From: Acanthochromis polyacanthus | Taxonomy: Eukaryota; Chordata; Actinopteri; Pomacentridae | Length of the DNA stretch: 64,000 nt | Assembly (NCBI RefSeq): GCF_021347895.1 | Contig: NC_067117.1 | Location: forward strand, 20,702,358 to 20,766,357 | Direction of reading: 5' to 3' | Shown: in pieces, positions 13,171 through 24,420 of the stretch | How positions within the stretch are numbered: position 1 is the first letter of the stretch | Layout: every line of letters begins with the position of its first letter | Made by a program: the position numbers and the translations under genes | Notes under the pieces: generated by a model | Databases searched by the model: none | Told to the model about the DNA's origin: nothing | What the model saw: the letters and a program-made list of their open reading frames with translations, nothing else

Positions 13171-14335
13171 CTATTCATTGTTTTGCTAACATGGTCTTCA
13201 TCATCAGATTGGATAAACAGCACTCTTATCATTCATATGTCTCCATGACCCCAGTGTCGTTGCTGTCCTTTTGGAATACAGATCAAACAATACAAACTGA
13301 CACCCAAAGGGGAAAAAAACCAAAAAAAAAACCTGAAATTTTGCCAATGATCTTAACCGAGAAGTCACATTAATGGGCCTCAGCCAGTGCGAATTGAATC
13401 TGAAACATCTGCTCTGCAGTACAGTATTCTTTTTCTGTCATGGCAAATTGTACCGATTGTGACAGGGACTGTTCAAATCTGCTGTCAGCGCATTTGCACC
13501 TTTTTCCAGGTCACTCTACTCGGAGCTGCGTAACCTCACAGATGAGGGGCAAACAGACCCCTGTTTGTTACCACTGGATTCAGATAATAGATCACTCTGT
13601 CCTGGGGTGTGATGGTAAAAAAAAAAAAGTGCATTGAAATTTCTGTGTTTTATCAACCTACATAATCTAGAACACTCTGTTATTATTCTTATTATTATTA
13701 ATAGTAGTAGTAGTACTGCAATACATACATAAATATGCTTTTATTCGTGTATATAGCCGCATGAATCACTCAAACTTTTATGAATTAAGGACTGCTAAGG
13801 TAATCAGAAGAGCCAGTCTGACTTGATTTAATAACTGTCTATAGGCCTTGTGGGTTTGAAGTTATTTGAACGAGGAATGAATATTGAATGTCCGTTCAAA
13901 TCATTATCCAACCTTTGAATGAGAACCAGCTTTCCTTTTCACTGTAATTACAGTCTAATTGCTTTTTCAAAGTGCGAGGCATCACATTTTACTTAAATCT
14001 TCACCATATTCGATATTTATATATTTATTTTTTCTTTTTGAATCTTGTTGATAACCTCGCTGAACGGTTATTTCTGTGCGTCCTGTCAATGTGTCTCTCT
14101 CTTGTGTAGATTTTTCTTTGCTCCTTTCCTTCCATGTGCCCCCTCTATACGCCACTCGGCGGTGCTCACAGACTTCCCCTTTCTGCTAAAATCAAATCAT
14201 CTATTCCACATGACTTTGGAAATGGCAGCCGAAGCTAATAATACCGTCGTCTAACCGGTTGCTTTAAAAAGAAAAGAACAAAACAAAACTACAAAGCCCC
14301 GTGTTTGCTCTTAAAAACTACGAGCAGTCAGCGGG
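13171..14335. other. Proximal upstream flank, no gene recognised
   Basis: AT-rich sequence with a small TTATTA/TAGTAG patch near 13682-13715. It probably contains distal promoter elements of celf4, but none can be named. Confidence 0.5.
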
Positions 14336-14735
14336 ATCCTCCATCAATATGTTTTTGTTGTTTTTAGTTTCGCCTTCGGGAGCTGCGTTTCAGCACCACG
14401 GAGCTGTCCGAGGTCCAGGAGCGGAGTGGGGAAGCTGCTGCTGCTGAGGAGGAGGAAGCCGAGGAATATGCAATGTGATTTAAGAACAAAATCAAACCTC
14501 CGGAGAACCGCAGCCACCTACTCTCCAATCACATCCCCACTGTGGCATATGTTTCTTTTTTTCCTTCTTCTTCTTTTTTTTCTTTTTGCAAGAATTGAAA
14601 CCTTTAAATTACTATTTGCAGCTTTTTGGAGGGCGATTAGTAACAGTGCAGTCAAAGTTTTGCATTCTCGGTTTCGGGAACGTGCTGTTACTGCACTGAG
14701 TAGGAGCACAAAGGACCGTATTCTCTATATCTCTC

Positions 14736-14743
14736 TATTTATA
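14736..14743 (+). promoter_or_regulatory. TATA-like box candidate
   Basis: The octamer TATTTATA lies about 700 nt upstream of the celf4 ATG, followed by C/T-rich sequence. Many neuronal genes of this class use TATA-less promoters, so this may be coincidental. Confidence 0.2.
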
Positions 14744-15006
14744 GACCCTCTCCCCTCGGTGGAATGTACCACTGGATCATCGGATAAGGAAAAGGGGGGA
14801 GGATAGAAAACGTTAGGTTGAAATAGATCGAGTTTAAAGCGGGCCCTTATATTCAGACCTCCCTACCGCTGTGGCTCAGATTGAGCCGGTCCTGTTCGTT
14901 TAAACCGAGAAGACACCCATACCGACTCCTCAATGCAAAAAAAATAAAAGGGTGCCAAGAAGCTGGGACGAAGGAACGTGGGTGTAAATAGACAGTGAAC
15001 GCTCTT

Positions 15007-15008
<2 letters not shown>

Positions 15009-15063
<55 letters not shown>

Positions 15064-15102
15064 CCTCCCCCTTCTCCTTCCCTCTCTTTCTCTCTCTCTT
15101 TT
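15009..15102 (+). repeat. Polypyrimidine (TC)n tract in the presumed 5' UTR
   Basis: A nearly pure TC run (15009-15050) is followed by further C/T-rich sequence to about 15102. It lies about 340 nt upstream of the celf4 start codon. In RNA it would be a polypyrimidine-tract-protein binding site; in DNA it is a triplex-prone mirror repeat. Glu/Arg-rich open frames on the minus strand across it are artefacts. Confidence 0.9.
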
Positions 15103-15438
15103 ATGAAATCAATGAACGAGTTATTGGGTAGGACATAAATATAAGGAATCAAAGCCTCCACCGGGACCAACGGCATTGCGCGCTTTTGATATGCGTCTTC
15201 GCCAAATGCTACATGTGTTTTCAAATCATTGTAAATACTGGCTTTGATAGGACGAGAGCGGAACCATCTCTGGCACGGCTTGGTCTCGGAACCAAATTTT
15301 GACCAAGACTTCCACCAGCTTTTTTCCACGTAAAAGAAAGAAGAAGAAGAAAAAGAAGAAAAAAGAAACGATCCTCCACCATCATCACCATCTGCTGCTG
15401 TTGCACCCATCCCCAACTCAACTGGCCGGTTCCCGAAG

Positions 15439-15715
15439 ATGGCAACTTTAACCAACGGGCAGGTGGACGGCACGGTGCACGGTGTCGGTGTGGTCTCCGC
15501 CAGCACGAACGGGCTCGTGAACGGATTAAACCACAGCCACAGTCCGGCGGGATGCCCGGCCACCATCCCCATGAAGGACCACGATGCCATCAAACTCTTC
15601 ATCGGTCAGATCCCCCGCAACCTGGACGAGAAGGACCTCCGGCCCCTGTTCGAGGAGTTCGGCAAGATCTACGAGCTCACTGTGCTCAAAGACCGCTTCA
15701 CGGGCATGCACAAAG
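15439..15715 (+). CDS. celf4: CUGBP/Elav-like family member 4, coding exon 1 (N-terminus and first part of RRM1)
   Basis: This exon encodes residues 1-92 and the first base of codon 93. The start ATG has a good Kozak context (A at -3, G at +4) and an in-frame TAA lies 106 nt upstream at 15331. Residues 1-44 are a low-complexity Gly/Asn/Ser-rich leader beginning MATLTNGQ. It resembles the CELF4 leader and differs from CELF3, CELF5 and CELF6. From [16 protein letters not shown] (45-60) the sequence is the start of RRM1: the RNP2 strand is LFIGQI (53-58), followed by [20 protein letters not shown] and [12 protein letters not shown]. The exon ends in phase 1 at AAAG with donor GTGGGT. Mammalian CELF4 begins four residues earlier (MYIK); those codons are absent here. 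CELF4 is a nuclear and cytoplasmic RNA-binding protein of neurons that binds U/G-rich elements and affects splicing, mRNA stability and translation. The assignment to celf4 rather than another paralogue is strong; fish duplicate status (a or b) is unknown. Confidence 0.95.
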
Positions 15716-16759
15716 GTGGGTTATGCCCAGCTTCCCCGAGACACCTATGGCTCGGCTTGTTTTTGCCAGATCTGTCACTCGTTGGGGATCCTAAATCATG
15801 CAGGATGTTGAAGGGGGGTTATAGAGCTGCGCGTTGGTTGTGCAAATTGTGAAAATCTTCTATAGTGCTGAAGCTCCACTGACTTTTTTTCTTTTTTCTT
15901 GCGCGATTGTTTTCAGGATTTGTTAGATGGTTTGTTAGACTGAATCTCAAAAAAAATTCTGAAATCACTGCTTCGTTTTCTACCTTATTGAGCAAACATC
16001 TCCAAGCGTGAGAGTGTCACGAATCGGGAGTCACGACTGCATGAATTTATGTAGGCTGATCTTAGGAGGAGCAGCGTTCCTCCTCTCCGTGCACGGGGAG
16101 TATTCACACATCCAGTCCGGCGGTTGTAAACGTGCTTTCATTCACAGCGCTAAATCCAGGCCATTAACCTCACGTTTTCACGTTGCAATAGCAGGGAGCT
16201 TGTGTTTGATTGCCCGCAGCACAGTACACTCTGTTGCCTGTAACTCGTTCGGCGTGTGCGGGCGTGCGTGAACGGGCGTGCGTGTGTGTTTGGTGTGATG
16301 GGGACGGGCCGCCGCGCGTGCACGTGTGAGCGAACGTGTGCAACAGCACTAAAAGAAGAAGAAGTAGGCCTGTGAACATATTGTACTGTCGCGCAGCCTT
16401 TGAGCTTTTTAAAATAATGCTTTGAAAATAAAGCACCAAACAGAAATGATAATTGCATAGAAATTACAGGAAATGATTTTTTTAAATTTTATTTTTAAAC
16501 CATCTGCAGGTTAAATAGGCTATCGCTTTTTCAAATTTTTTACATCTTTAACTTTTCCTTCTCTAACTATGTCTCCCACTGAGTACAGTCTCTTTGTTAC
16601 AGTATTGATGACAGTGAATTATCATAAACTTTTAGTGTGTTTAATGACCTTTTGGTGTAATACAAAAGAGCGGCCTTGCTACAAAAGGAATAATGGTGCT
16701 TTAACCCTCTATTTTATTTTCTGCTCTCAAGGGAAGGGTCATTCTTTGCAAATCACCAT

Positions 16760-17220
16760 CTAATGAGAGGTCACTAATTGATCTCATGCACCTGCAGGAA
16801 GCCTCCCAGGGGAGCAGAGTACATTAGACAGGAGCTATCACTTTTTGGGTCCCCCTCATGAGTCCCCTTCTGCCCCATGTAAACAACATGTGACATCCAC
16901 GGTGTGTCAGGAAATGATTATGTTATACAAATAATTCCAGAGGGCGGAGACTGTCTGCAGGCATGGAGGAAACCAAAGAGGCGGGAGAGGGGAGAAGGGG
17001 GGTATCTTTTATTAATAGCCCAGCTGTAGTAGCGACTCCCTGTTGGACGGTTAATCACCAGTGGCCCCAGAACTATAGGCACGGCTCGCCAGCTGATTCT
17101 AAGAACTGTCTCCTCACTGCAATATACAGCCCTGCTTCCCGGGCTGGGCCCCCACTTTCATTAGTGAGCCCCCGCTGTGCTCATATTTTAACTAGCTGGA
17201 GGCACTAGCTACTCCCTGGC
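16760..17220. promoter_or_regulatory. Candidate conserved non-coding element
   Basis: Balanced base composition and dense potential factor-binding words such as 'cactaattgatc' and 'cacctgcag' distinguish this segment from the AT-rich surroundings. It lies about 1-1.5 kb into intron 1, a usual place for enhancers. This is inference from texture only. Confidence 0.25.
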
Positions 17221-18184
17221 TTACCAGCTCACTGGCTCACTGCAAGCTGTTTGAAGGCCGCCTTCCCTCCACAGCCTCCTAACACCTTTCCGAGGTTTCC
17301 ATACAAGATTCCCAAATTAGCAGTAAAAGACAGCACGTCCCACAAATAACAGGAAAAGTGACTGACTGTGCACGCTGCCATCACGCTGGTTTTATTGAAG
17401 ACTACACGGCCTGGCATGAATCAGGTAGAGCAAGCGATCACAAGAGTTTCTGACAACAATAAATAGACTTAAAGCAAATTTACAACTATTTTGCATAGAA
17501 ATCATTAAATCCTCGTCTATTTTTCAATGGCTTTTATAATGAAAGCAGTTAAACCCCTCTTAGCTGTTAATCTTGATGGTAATTTTATGTTCGAGCACAT
17601 TTATTCTGCTCGTGTTTTTCTGGATTTTAAACTGCTCGACTTTTTCCCTCAGTTTTATGTATAAGGTGTGGCTCTCCTCTTTCCCTCTCGGCTCCTCCAG
17701 GGCATTTTGCATTTTTCAGAGTCCTGCCATAGAGCAGAGAGAGGGCATGATGACCCTTTAAGGTGTGAAATGCTCCAGTGGAGTGAAGTCTATAGAAACT
17801 GCCCAGCAAAAAGACTCCTCTTCCATTCTTCTCCTTCATCTTTTCTCCTTTCATTAACTCTGCTCGATCCCCCTTCATTCTCTCCTCTCCCTCTTTCCCC
17901 TTTTGTCTTCACTTTACGCACTGACATGTTGCCTGTTCAGTGACAGTGCATCATGTTCTGTAATGGCTGTGATAGTACAAAGCCTCAGCTTGAACCGGAG
18001 ATTGTAGATGATCGACTGCCATTTCCCTAACAGTTTTTTTTCTCCACCTCTGTTTTTTCAAATGGCACACAGTTAGTAACTGTCATCGTTAACGCCGTAA
18101 TGCCTCATATGGGGACACTGTTGTGTTAATTTAACTTTACCCGAATAGACGTGGCACTGTAATAAAGAAATAAGCACGGTTTTC

Positions 18185-18640
18185 AGCCAGATAATGCAGA
18201 GCTTTTTCTGCTATGGCAGGTAATAAAAGGCCCCCATCCTGTTCTGCTGTTCATCAACAAGCCTAAAGAACAGCCTTTGCTATGATAATGCTACCTCTGA
18301 AGAAAGAGACCCCTATTATAGCCATTGTCAGCTGTGCCTGCGATACTATTGCCATAACCCTCTCCATAATGACTCCATGTATCACTAGTAATCTAGTCTT
18401 TAGGATTGTGTCCCCTTGGAATGGAGGAAGCAGGGAGGAGGGAGGCTTGGGACGGGGGTCGGCAGAGCTTGGTAGCGGGCACAGGGACAACCAGTGCAGG
18501 CCTACATTCTCCCAATGATTTTATTTCTCTCCCCTCTGCGACCGAGCCATGCTAATAGAGGCCATTTATAATGGTCACCGGCTGCTGCTGCTGCTGCTGC
18601 TACCAAGCACAACGGGACTGAGAGGCACGGCGAGCACAAA
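18185..18640. promoter_or_regulatory. Candidate conserved non-coding element with (GCT)7
   Basis: A non-repetitive stretch of moderate GC content with many TAAT-type and AT-hook-like words (for example 'gctatgataatgc' and 'catgctaatagagg'). It ends in a (GCT)7 run at 18581-18601. It does not look like a transposon and has no coding frame of interest. Conservation must be tested by alignment. Confidence 0.3.
18581..18601 (+). repeat. (GCT)7 trinucleotide repeat
   Basis: Seven perfect GCT units lie on the sense strand of celf4 intron 1, so the pre-mRNA carries CUG repeats. CUG repeats are the ligand for which this protein family was first named, though seven units is short. Confidence 0.95.
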
Positions 18641-20779
18641 GAGCCAGCCCTTTCTCTTCTCTCTGGCAATGCAGCATGGGAGGTGGGGATCTATTCAAGA
18701 AGAGTAGGTGTAGATATGATTGCTAGCACTATTCATCAGCCTTATTTCATGTAATAATCAGTGGGGCAATTGAGCTGTGATGATATGGGGAAGACATTTA
18801 ATCACTGAAGGTGTTATCTACTGTTTACTGCTGTCACATCTTCAGGCAGTATTGTGTTTCTTAGTCAGGCCGCTATTGTCTACATCTTCCCCTTCTTTTC
18901 TAAGTAAATGCAAATACACTCAAGTTTGTTTTACTGCTGTTTTTTTTTCAGTTGGGGGTAATTTAATATGAGTAATATATTTGTCCTTGGTCAAACTAAA
19001 TACATTAGCAACAGCTCTCGCCATGGGCAGACAGGTAAAGTAGTTACAAAGCCAGAGAGTTGCTCAAAGTCGAAGCAAGCAACTCCAAACTTCATTTAGA
19101 GTTTGGACAAATTGTCCATTTTGACCTGCCAACTGATGTAAACAAAATGCCACAGGTCTTTAGTTTAGATCGCTTGCTTTTTAAAGGTCGCCTTCATGAA
19201 GAGAAAACACTACTGACTTAATGCATGAAAAGAACCGCACTGCCTTTTAAACCGTTTTATAATTTGATATCAATACTTTACAGAATTGTTTTATAATTTG
19301 TTAAGGTTTAATATGACTGAAATCAAACAAGTGGAGATCCAGTGTAATGACCAGTAGTAATCTTGTTTGAATTTACCCGTACTGCAGATGGCTTACGCTA
19401 CAGATGGGGGCTATAATCTGTGCAGGTCATAAAGGGAGTCATGGTTCTCTCTGAACGCCTCGGTTTTGATATTTCAGCCCTTTTTACCTGAGTGTGTGAG
19501 GGAAGCAGATTCAGAGCAGATCGTTGGGCTTATCGTGTTTGGTGAGGCCAGGAAGTCATGTTGCCAAAAACATGAAAGACTCATGCTGTGTTTTATTGCA
19601 GGCAATTAGATGTTACAGGTTGCCGTCTGTAACAAAAAAAAAAAAAAAGGAGGGTAAAGCCGAATGTGGCTTTGAACAAAGAAAGAAAGACATACGGGTG
19701 TGTTTTTTCATCCTGCAGGTCTGCGTTAATGCAGCATGCGTTCCGGCCGAAAAATTTCACTCCGGTTGCATCATCCTCTCTGTGGGATCCTTCTCTCTCT
19801 CCTCCTCTCGCATTTGGTTTGGGATGACTGTGTGTGAGTGTGTGTGTGTTTATGTGCTCCGTCTCTTTCTGGCCCAGAATGCTCAGCTCAGCTCAGCTCA
19901 GAATGCACGCTCAGGCCCCACATTGTGCCCTGCTTCTATGAAGACGCACCGCAATCGATTTTGAGTGTTTTGTCAGAGAGAAAGGCAACATGTGTCGTAC
20001 AGGAGGTCGCCTGTACCAAAGTACACTCGACCACCAGCGCCATACCGTACCCACCACCCCTGTCCTGTCAGAGCCCAGAACAGCCGAGCATCAAGAGGGA
20101 AACAAGAGGCGGAGCCCGAGTGGAGAGTACAGTGAGCCTAATTTGTCAGGAGGACCACTGTCAAGGCAGTGCTGCCTCTGTTGTCCATTATTATTGGAGG
20201 GGACTGTCAGATGGGGGCTGGCTGATGGCCGAGCAGGGAGCCAGTTAGTCACAGTGAGAGATGGTCCGACCAAGCCAAAGGAGGGAGTGCTCATGGAGCT
20301 CTTGTATGGATTAACATGCTAACAGCGGGTTTGGAGTTATGTGGCCTGTCAGGGAGGTGGAGCCCTCTGGCTGCTCTGACCTCAGCAGTCCCCTCATTAA
20401 AACCAATGACCTTTACATACACAGAGACACATAATGTAAAGGGATGGCTGTACCTGCCGCTTCATCTCATCTCACTTCCTAGAGATCGACTGAACCAAAC
20501 TGACATACATTCAGCAAGTTCAGCGCACACATAGGTAACTAAGCGCTTATTTATATGCGATGTACATCAACAACAAATACAATTTTTTAAAAGGTGCAGT
20601 GCATTTGAAACAACTATTAACTCGAAAATGAAATACTGCAGTTAGACAGTCATTTATGTGACTAATTTGCTTCACAGGAGACTATATATATGTTCTGTGA
20701 ATGGCAACACTGGGATGTGTAGGAAAACCACAATGGAAATTTGTGGCCATCGCTACAGATCAGAGAGGTTACTGATCTC
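18641..20779 (+). other. Intron 1 sequence, nothing specific
   Basis: Contains a poly-A run at about 19633-19648 and a short 'agctcagctcagctcag' repeat near 19884-19900. No exon or mobile element is recognised. Confidence 0.5.
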
Positions 20780-20852
20780 GATGGATGGATGGATGGATGG
20801 ATGGATGGATGGATGGATGGATGGATGGATAGATGGATAGATGGATAGATAG
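20780..20852. repeat. (GATG)n / (GATA)n tetranucleotide microsatellite
   Basis: About a dozen perfect ATGG/GATG units pass into mixed GATGGATA units at the right end. A translated Trp-Met-Asp run across it is an artefact. The tetranucleotide equals the tail of the SINE-like family, so it could have grown from a SINE tail, but no SINE body is adjacent. Confidence 0.95.
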
Positions 20853-23600
20853 CGACTGTATGCTATTTACTTATTCTCATGAATTTTCTGGCACAATCAC
20901 TACAGGTGTGTGTTGTTTTGCTTTTTGGCCAGAACACCACACACCACTCACTGTGCCAGAGCCAACTTGGGTATCAATATTCTGATACGGCAAAGACGAT
21001 GTTTTCAACTATTTTTAAAGCAAAAGGTATCTCTGAAGAAGTTAAGTGTGCAGTGCAAAAGCTTTCTTGTGTTCTGACACAGTTAAATAGCCCAGAGCCG
21101 GGTTAAAATAAAGCCTGCCTTAAATGTTTCATCAACATTTGGCCCTTTGTTTTCCATAAAAAGAGGCTAAGATGCTTGCACTACAATTCTTTTCTTTTCT
21201 TTGTTTGTTTCCTGATCTTGCTTTCCTATTGCCTCGTGTTCATTGCCCCGGTGTACCATTCTTTCAGAGGATGAAAAAAAAATCCTTTCTTGACAAGTGC
21301 TCCTTGGAGAGGTAAATATTTTCTGTTTTCAAGGCTCTTGCATCAGCTAAGTATTATTGTGCTTTGTGGTAAATTTTTAAAAAGTTGACGCTTTGGGCCT
21401 CTTCAATCTTTTAGCTACCTCTAATACCACTTCCACGCCCCCCTGCTTCAAATACCGATGGCCGGTTCTGGAGATGGCGAATGCAATATTTCTGAAATGT
21501 TGGAAAGTCTTACATGTTGTTTTTAAGATAGTGGCTTTTGTTTTCCCAGTGATTGCATTCAATTTTGCAACGTTAATAATAGAGCTTCCTGTGGGGAAGA
21601 GCCTCGTATTTTTTATTTTTGTTGTAGTTGTTTTTAGCTTGATACGATTTCTTTCACAGTTTAAAAAAAGACTATTTCAGAAGGTTACAGAACAATAAAT
21701 ATAAACTGCTAACAAGCATAAATATTTTCATGTTGTTTACTGCTTCCATAAGACAATCTGTTATTGAGTCTGCTTTTTTCTTATTAACAACACATACTTT
21801 AAATTCTTTTCCATCTCTGGAACAGTTATCTGTGCCTTGTAAATATACAGGTACCATGCTTTATATGTAGCTTTTCAGTGTAAAAGGTTTAACCACTAAT
21901 TTTCTTTGTTCAGCAGTCAAAAGGTTAAGAAACTCTTCTGTGTGTGAACTTGGAAATCAGTGCTTTGCCATTTGGATTAGAGCTGCTGGCTCCTTCTATC
22001 AAGGTTTACACAGCGAGGACGATGTTACATCCATATCTGTGTGTGTACAGTATACTGTATGTGTGCATTTATAAGAATGTGCATGCATTTTCTCCATGCA
22101 TGTGTCATCTGTTCATCCTTTTATGTGCCTGTGTTCCGGATGCAGGTGCTTTATGCATGTAGAATCTAGTACAGCACAAGCCTAAAGTCCTGAAATTTCA
22201 ACTCACTACCCAGAGTGCTTAATAGCGATTTTGAATGTTAATAATAAGATCTATATTTTAGGTCCGAACCTGATTCGAACCCTCAGAATGTTCATGAAAA
22301 CAGGTCTGGATACTGCTCACCACTGCAGAGTCTTTCCACGAGGAAATAGCAGCATGACACAGCAGCAATATGAAAAATAGAACCAAAGTTTGTCACAGCT
22401 CACTGTGGCAGTGGCCCATTAATGCATGCCCTGCAAGAATTAATTCCTGTTACATATCCGACTCCAAAAGTGTTTTATTCCTTTCAAACTCAATTACATT
22501 TTTTTCTGTTTTGGCCCTTTCTTATATCGTTCTCAAGGTCAAATTCTGTTTCCATATCAGAGGAGCAAATCATTGTTATTACCTTGCAAACAAATACCGT
22601 AATAAGCCCTCACTGTCTCTCCAACCTGTATTCCATGTACTTTCAATTACCTTTTTAGCCCATAGAAAATTGCTTCATATACACTAAACAAATCATTCAG
22701 CATTGGGGATTTATGGTTCATAGAAAGTTGAATTGATGTTTATTTTCAACTAAATTGCTAAACATAACTCAAAGTGGCGTATCTGGGTCTGCCTGCTAGG
22801 CTACTCTAAAGGAGGGATTGCATGAGCCGTGTACTATTTGTCCCAGACAGAAAGCACATCAAAGATCATTGAGCATGTGTGACTTGTCAGGTCAGACACA
22901 TATTTAGCCTTCTCTGTATGCATGCATACAACCCCCTGTGCTGCCCCAAGACTGCCAGGTTTGAGTGTCCCTGATTCAATTCACTTTCTTGCCATCTCCC
23001 TTCATGCCTATTTCATGTCCCTCAATTAAAAATGCACCACGTTGACTTGTAAAAGGAAGGTGGGAATGGAGGTTAGGGCTTTTCAAAGATCCCTCTCAAT
23101 TATTCAAAGCCAAGTTTGATTCAGAAAATGGAGGAGGATTAATAAGTCATGTGGAAGTTTTCGAAGGTTTGGGTAGCAAATGTAATGCAAGGTATTCTGA
23201 CAAAACTAGCAGAAGCATCGACCAAAAAGAGGTGTTTGTTTTGGATTGGGTTTGACAAGTTTTGACTGTCAGAGTCAGCATGATACATTGAAACTACTTG
23301 CTCTCTTTATCTGATGTAAGAGGGATGCCTTAAGTCATCAACTTGGTTCAGAGAAGGTTTGTAATTGCTCAGCTTTCTGTTGAAGAAATTGTGGAGAATT
23401 TTGAATGGCAGAAAGCAACTGATCAGCTCTGAATTTGTGTTTCAAATTTTGGGTTTGTTTCTGCATCCCCACTGGGTCTGTATTGTTCCATTTTCATTCT
23501 GCAAAACTGTGCAGATCAGTGCATTCTTGCCCTCAGATATTACCATTCAAATCATACTGGCATCACATTGAGAGAAAGTACATCAAGGCTTTATCCTGTC
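20853..23600 (+). other. Intron 1 sequence, nothing specific
   Basis: AT-rich with no recognisable exon, RNA gene or complete mobile element. The longest open frame (about 100 codons near 21393) has a hydrophobic tail but no family motif and no codon evidence. Confidence 0.5.
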
Positions 23601-23639
23601 CTGCTGGTTGGAGAGCAGATAGACCAAAACATATCGCTG

Positions 23640-24045
23640 CAGAGGGAGATGGTGCAAGAGTGCGTAAAACGACAAGGAGCTCAAGACAGAGAGAGCGCGG
23701 GAGAGAGGGAAGGAGAATTAGAGAGATGTTGAAATAGGGATGATGTAAGAGAATGTGTGAAAAGAGGCAAGGGAGATCCATGGAGGAGAATTTGGGTGGG
23801 GGATGCACACAAAGACAGAAAGAGAATATCAAGAGGCAGAGCGATATAAAAGAAAGAGAGCAGAGATTGTAAAGAGAGGTGCAGACTAAAAATGGAGGCA
23901 CGGAGAGATTGTTCAATGACAGCCACAGAGTGAGCAAAAAGGAACGAAAGGAAGATGGAAGGGGCTGAAAAGCAAAGACTGGAAAGCTAGAAAGGAAACT
24001 GACAGACAGAGATAGAAGTAGAAAGAGTGAGGGAGTCCCAGAGAC
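23640..24045 (+). repeat. Purine-rich low-complexity tract
   Basis: About 400 nt are strongly enriched for G and A on the sense strand (repeated aga, gaga, aaag words). Open frames on the opposite strand are Ser/Leu-rich artefacts of the C/T complement. Confidence 0.8.
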
Positions 24046-24064
24046 AGATGTCGCCCTCGCTGGC

Positions 24065-24290
24065 CCCGGCAGATTGATAGCTTCTGGCCCAGTTCCATGC
24101 CAGGCTCTGACCCCTCTGTCCTCTGCTGTAATTTATAGGCTGCGTTTTGCCAGATTTAAGCACTACTCTGTGGCCATCATGGCTTGAGAAGGGAGAATGA
24201 CCTTCCTGGGATGGGAGCAGAATTAGACCCCTGCAGCTCCCAGCTGCCCCGGGTGTAAATAGGCAAGTGCCCTCCATATTAGCATGATCT
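24065..24290. promoter_or_regulatory. Candidate conserved non-coding element
   Basis: Immediately after the purine tract the sequence becomes balanced and non-repetitive, with words such as 'ctgtaatttatagg' and 'ccatattagcatgatc'. It looks unlike surrounding neutral sequence. Function is not shown by the sequence. Confidence 0.25.
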
Positions 24291-24327
24291 CTGACAACAT
24301 GTTAATGGGACGGGTTTTACTTGTCAC

Positions 24328-24328
<1 letters not shown>

Positions 24329-24419
<91 letters not shown>
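24329..24419 (+). repeat. (TG)45 microsatellite, sense strand of intron 1
   Basis: 91 bp of perfect TG. In celf4 pre-mRNA it is a (UG)n tract, a preferred CELF-type and TDP-43-type ligand. Confidence 0.98.

Positions 24420-24420
<1 letters not shown>

Larger units (their letters stand above)
14336..15438 (+). promoter_or_regulatory. celf4: Probable celf4 promoter and 5' untranslated region
   Basis: This region directly precedes the celf4 start codon. It contains a locally CpG-richer block (about 14365-14470), a TATA-like TATTTATA at 14736-14743, a long pyrimidine tract (15009-15102), short upstream ORFs (15103-15138 and 15191-15247) and an A/G-rich block (about 15331-15368). An in-frame TAA at 15331-15333 ends any extension of the celf4 frame upstream of 15439. 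The transcription start is not visible, so the division between promoter and 5' UTR is unknown. Confidence 0.45.

Noticed and set aside
14853..15602. 249-codon open frame on the minus strand
   Set aside because: It overlaps the celf4 5' leader and exon 1 antisense, and its Glu/Arg-rich part is the complement of the TC tract.
15439..15852. Continuation of the exon 1 frame to a stop at 15850-15852
   Set aside because: The family alignment breaks exactly at AAAG|GTGGGT, and the next exon is found at 36447 in matching phase. The read-through part is intron.
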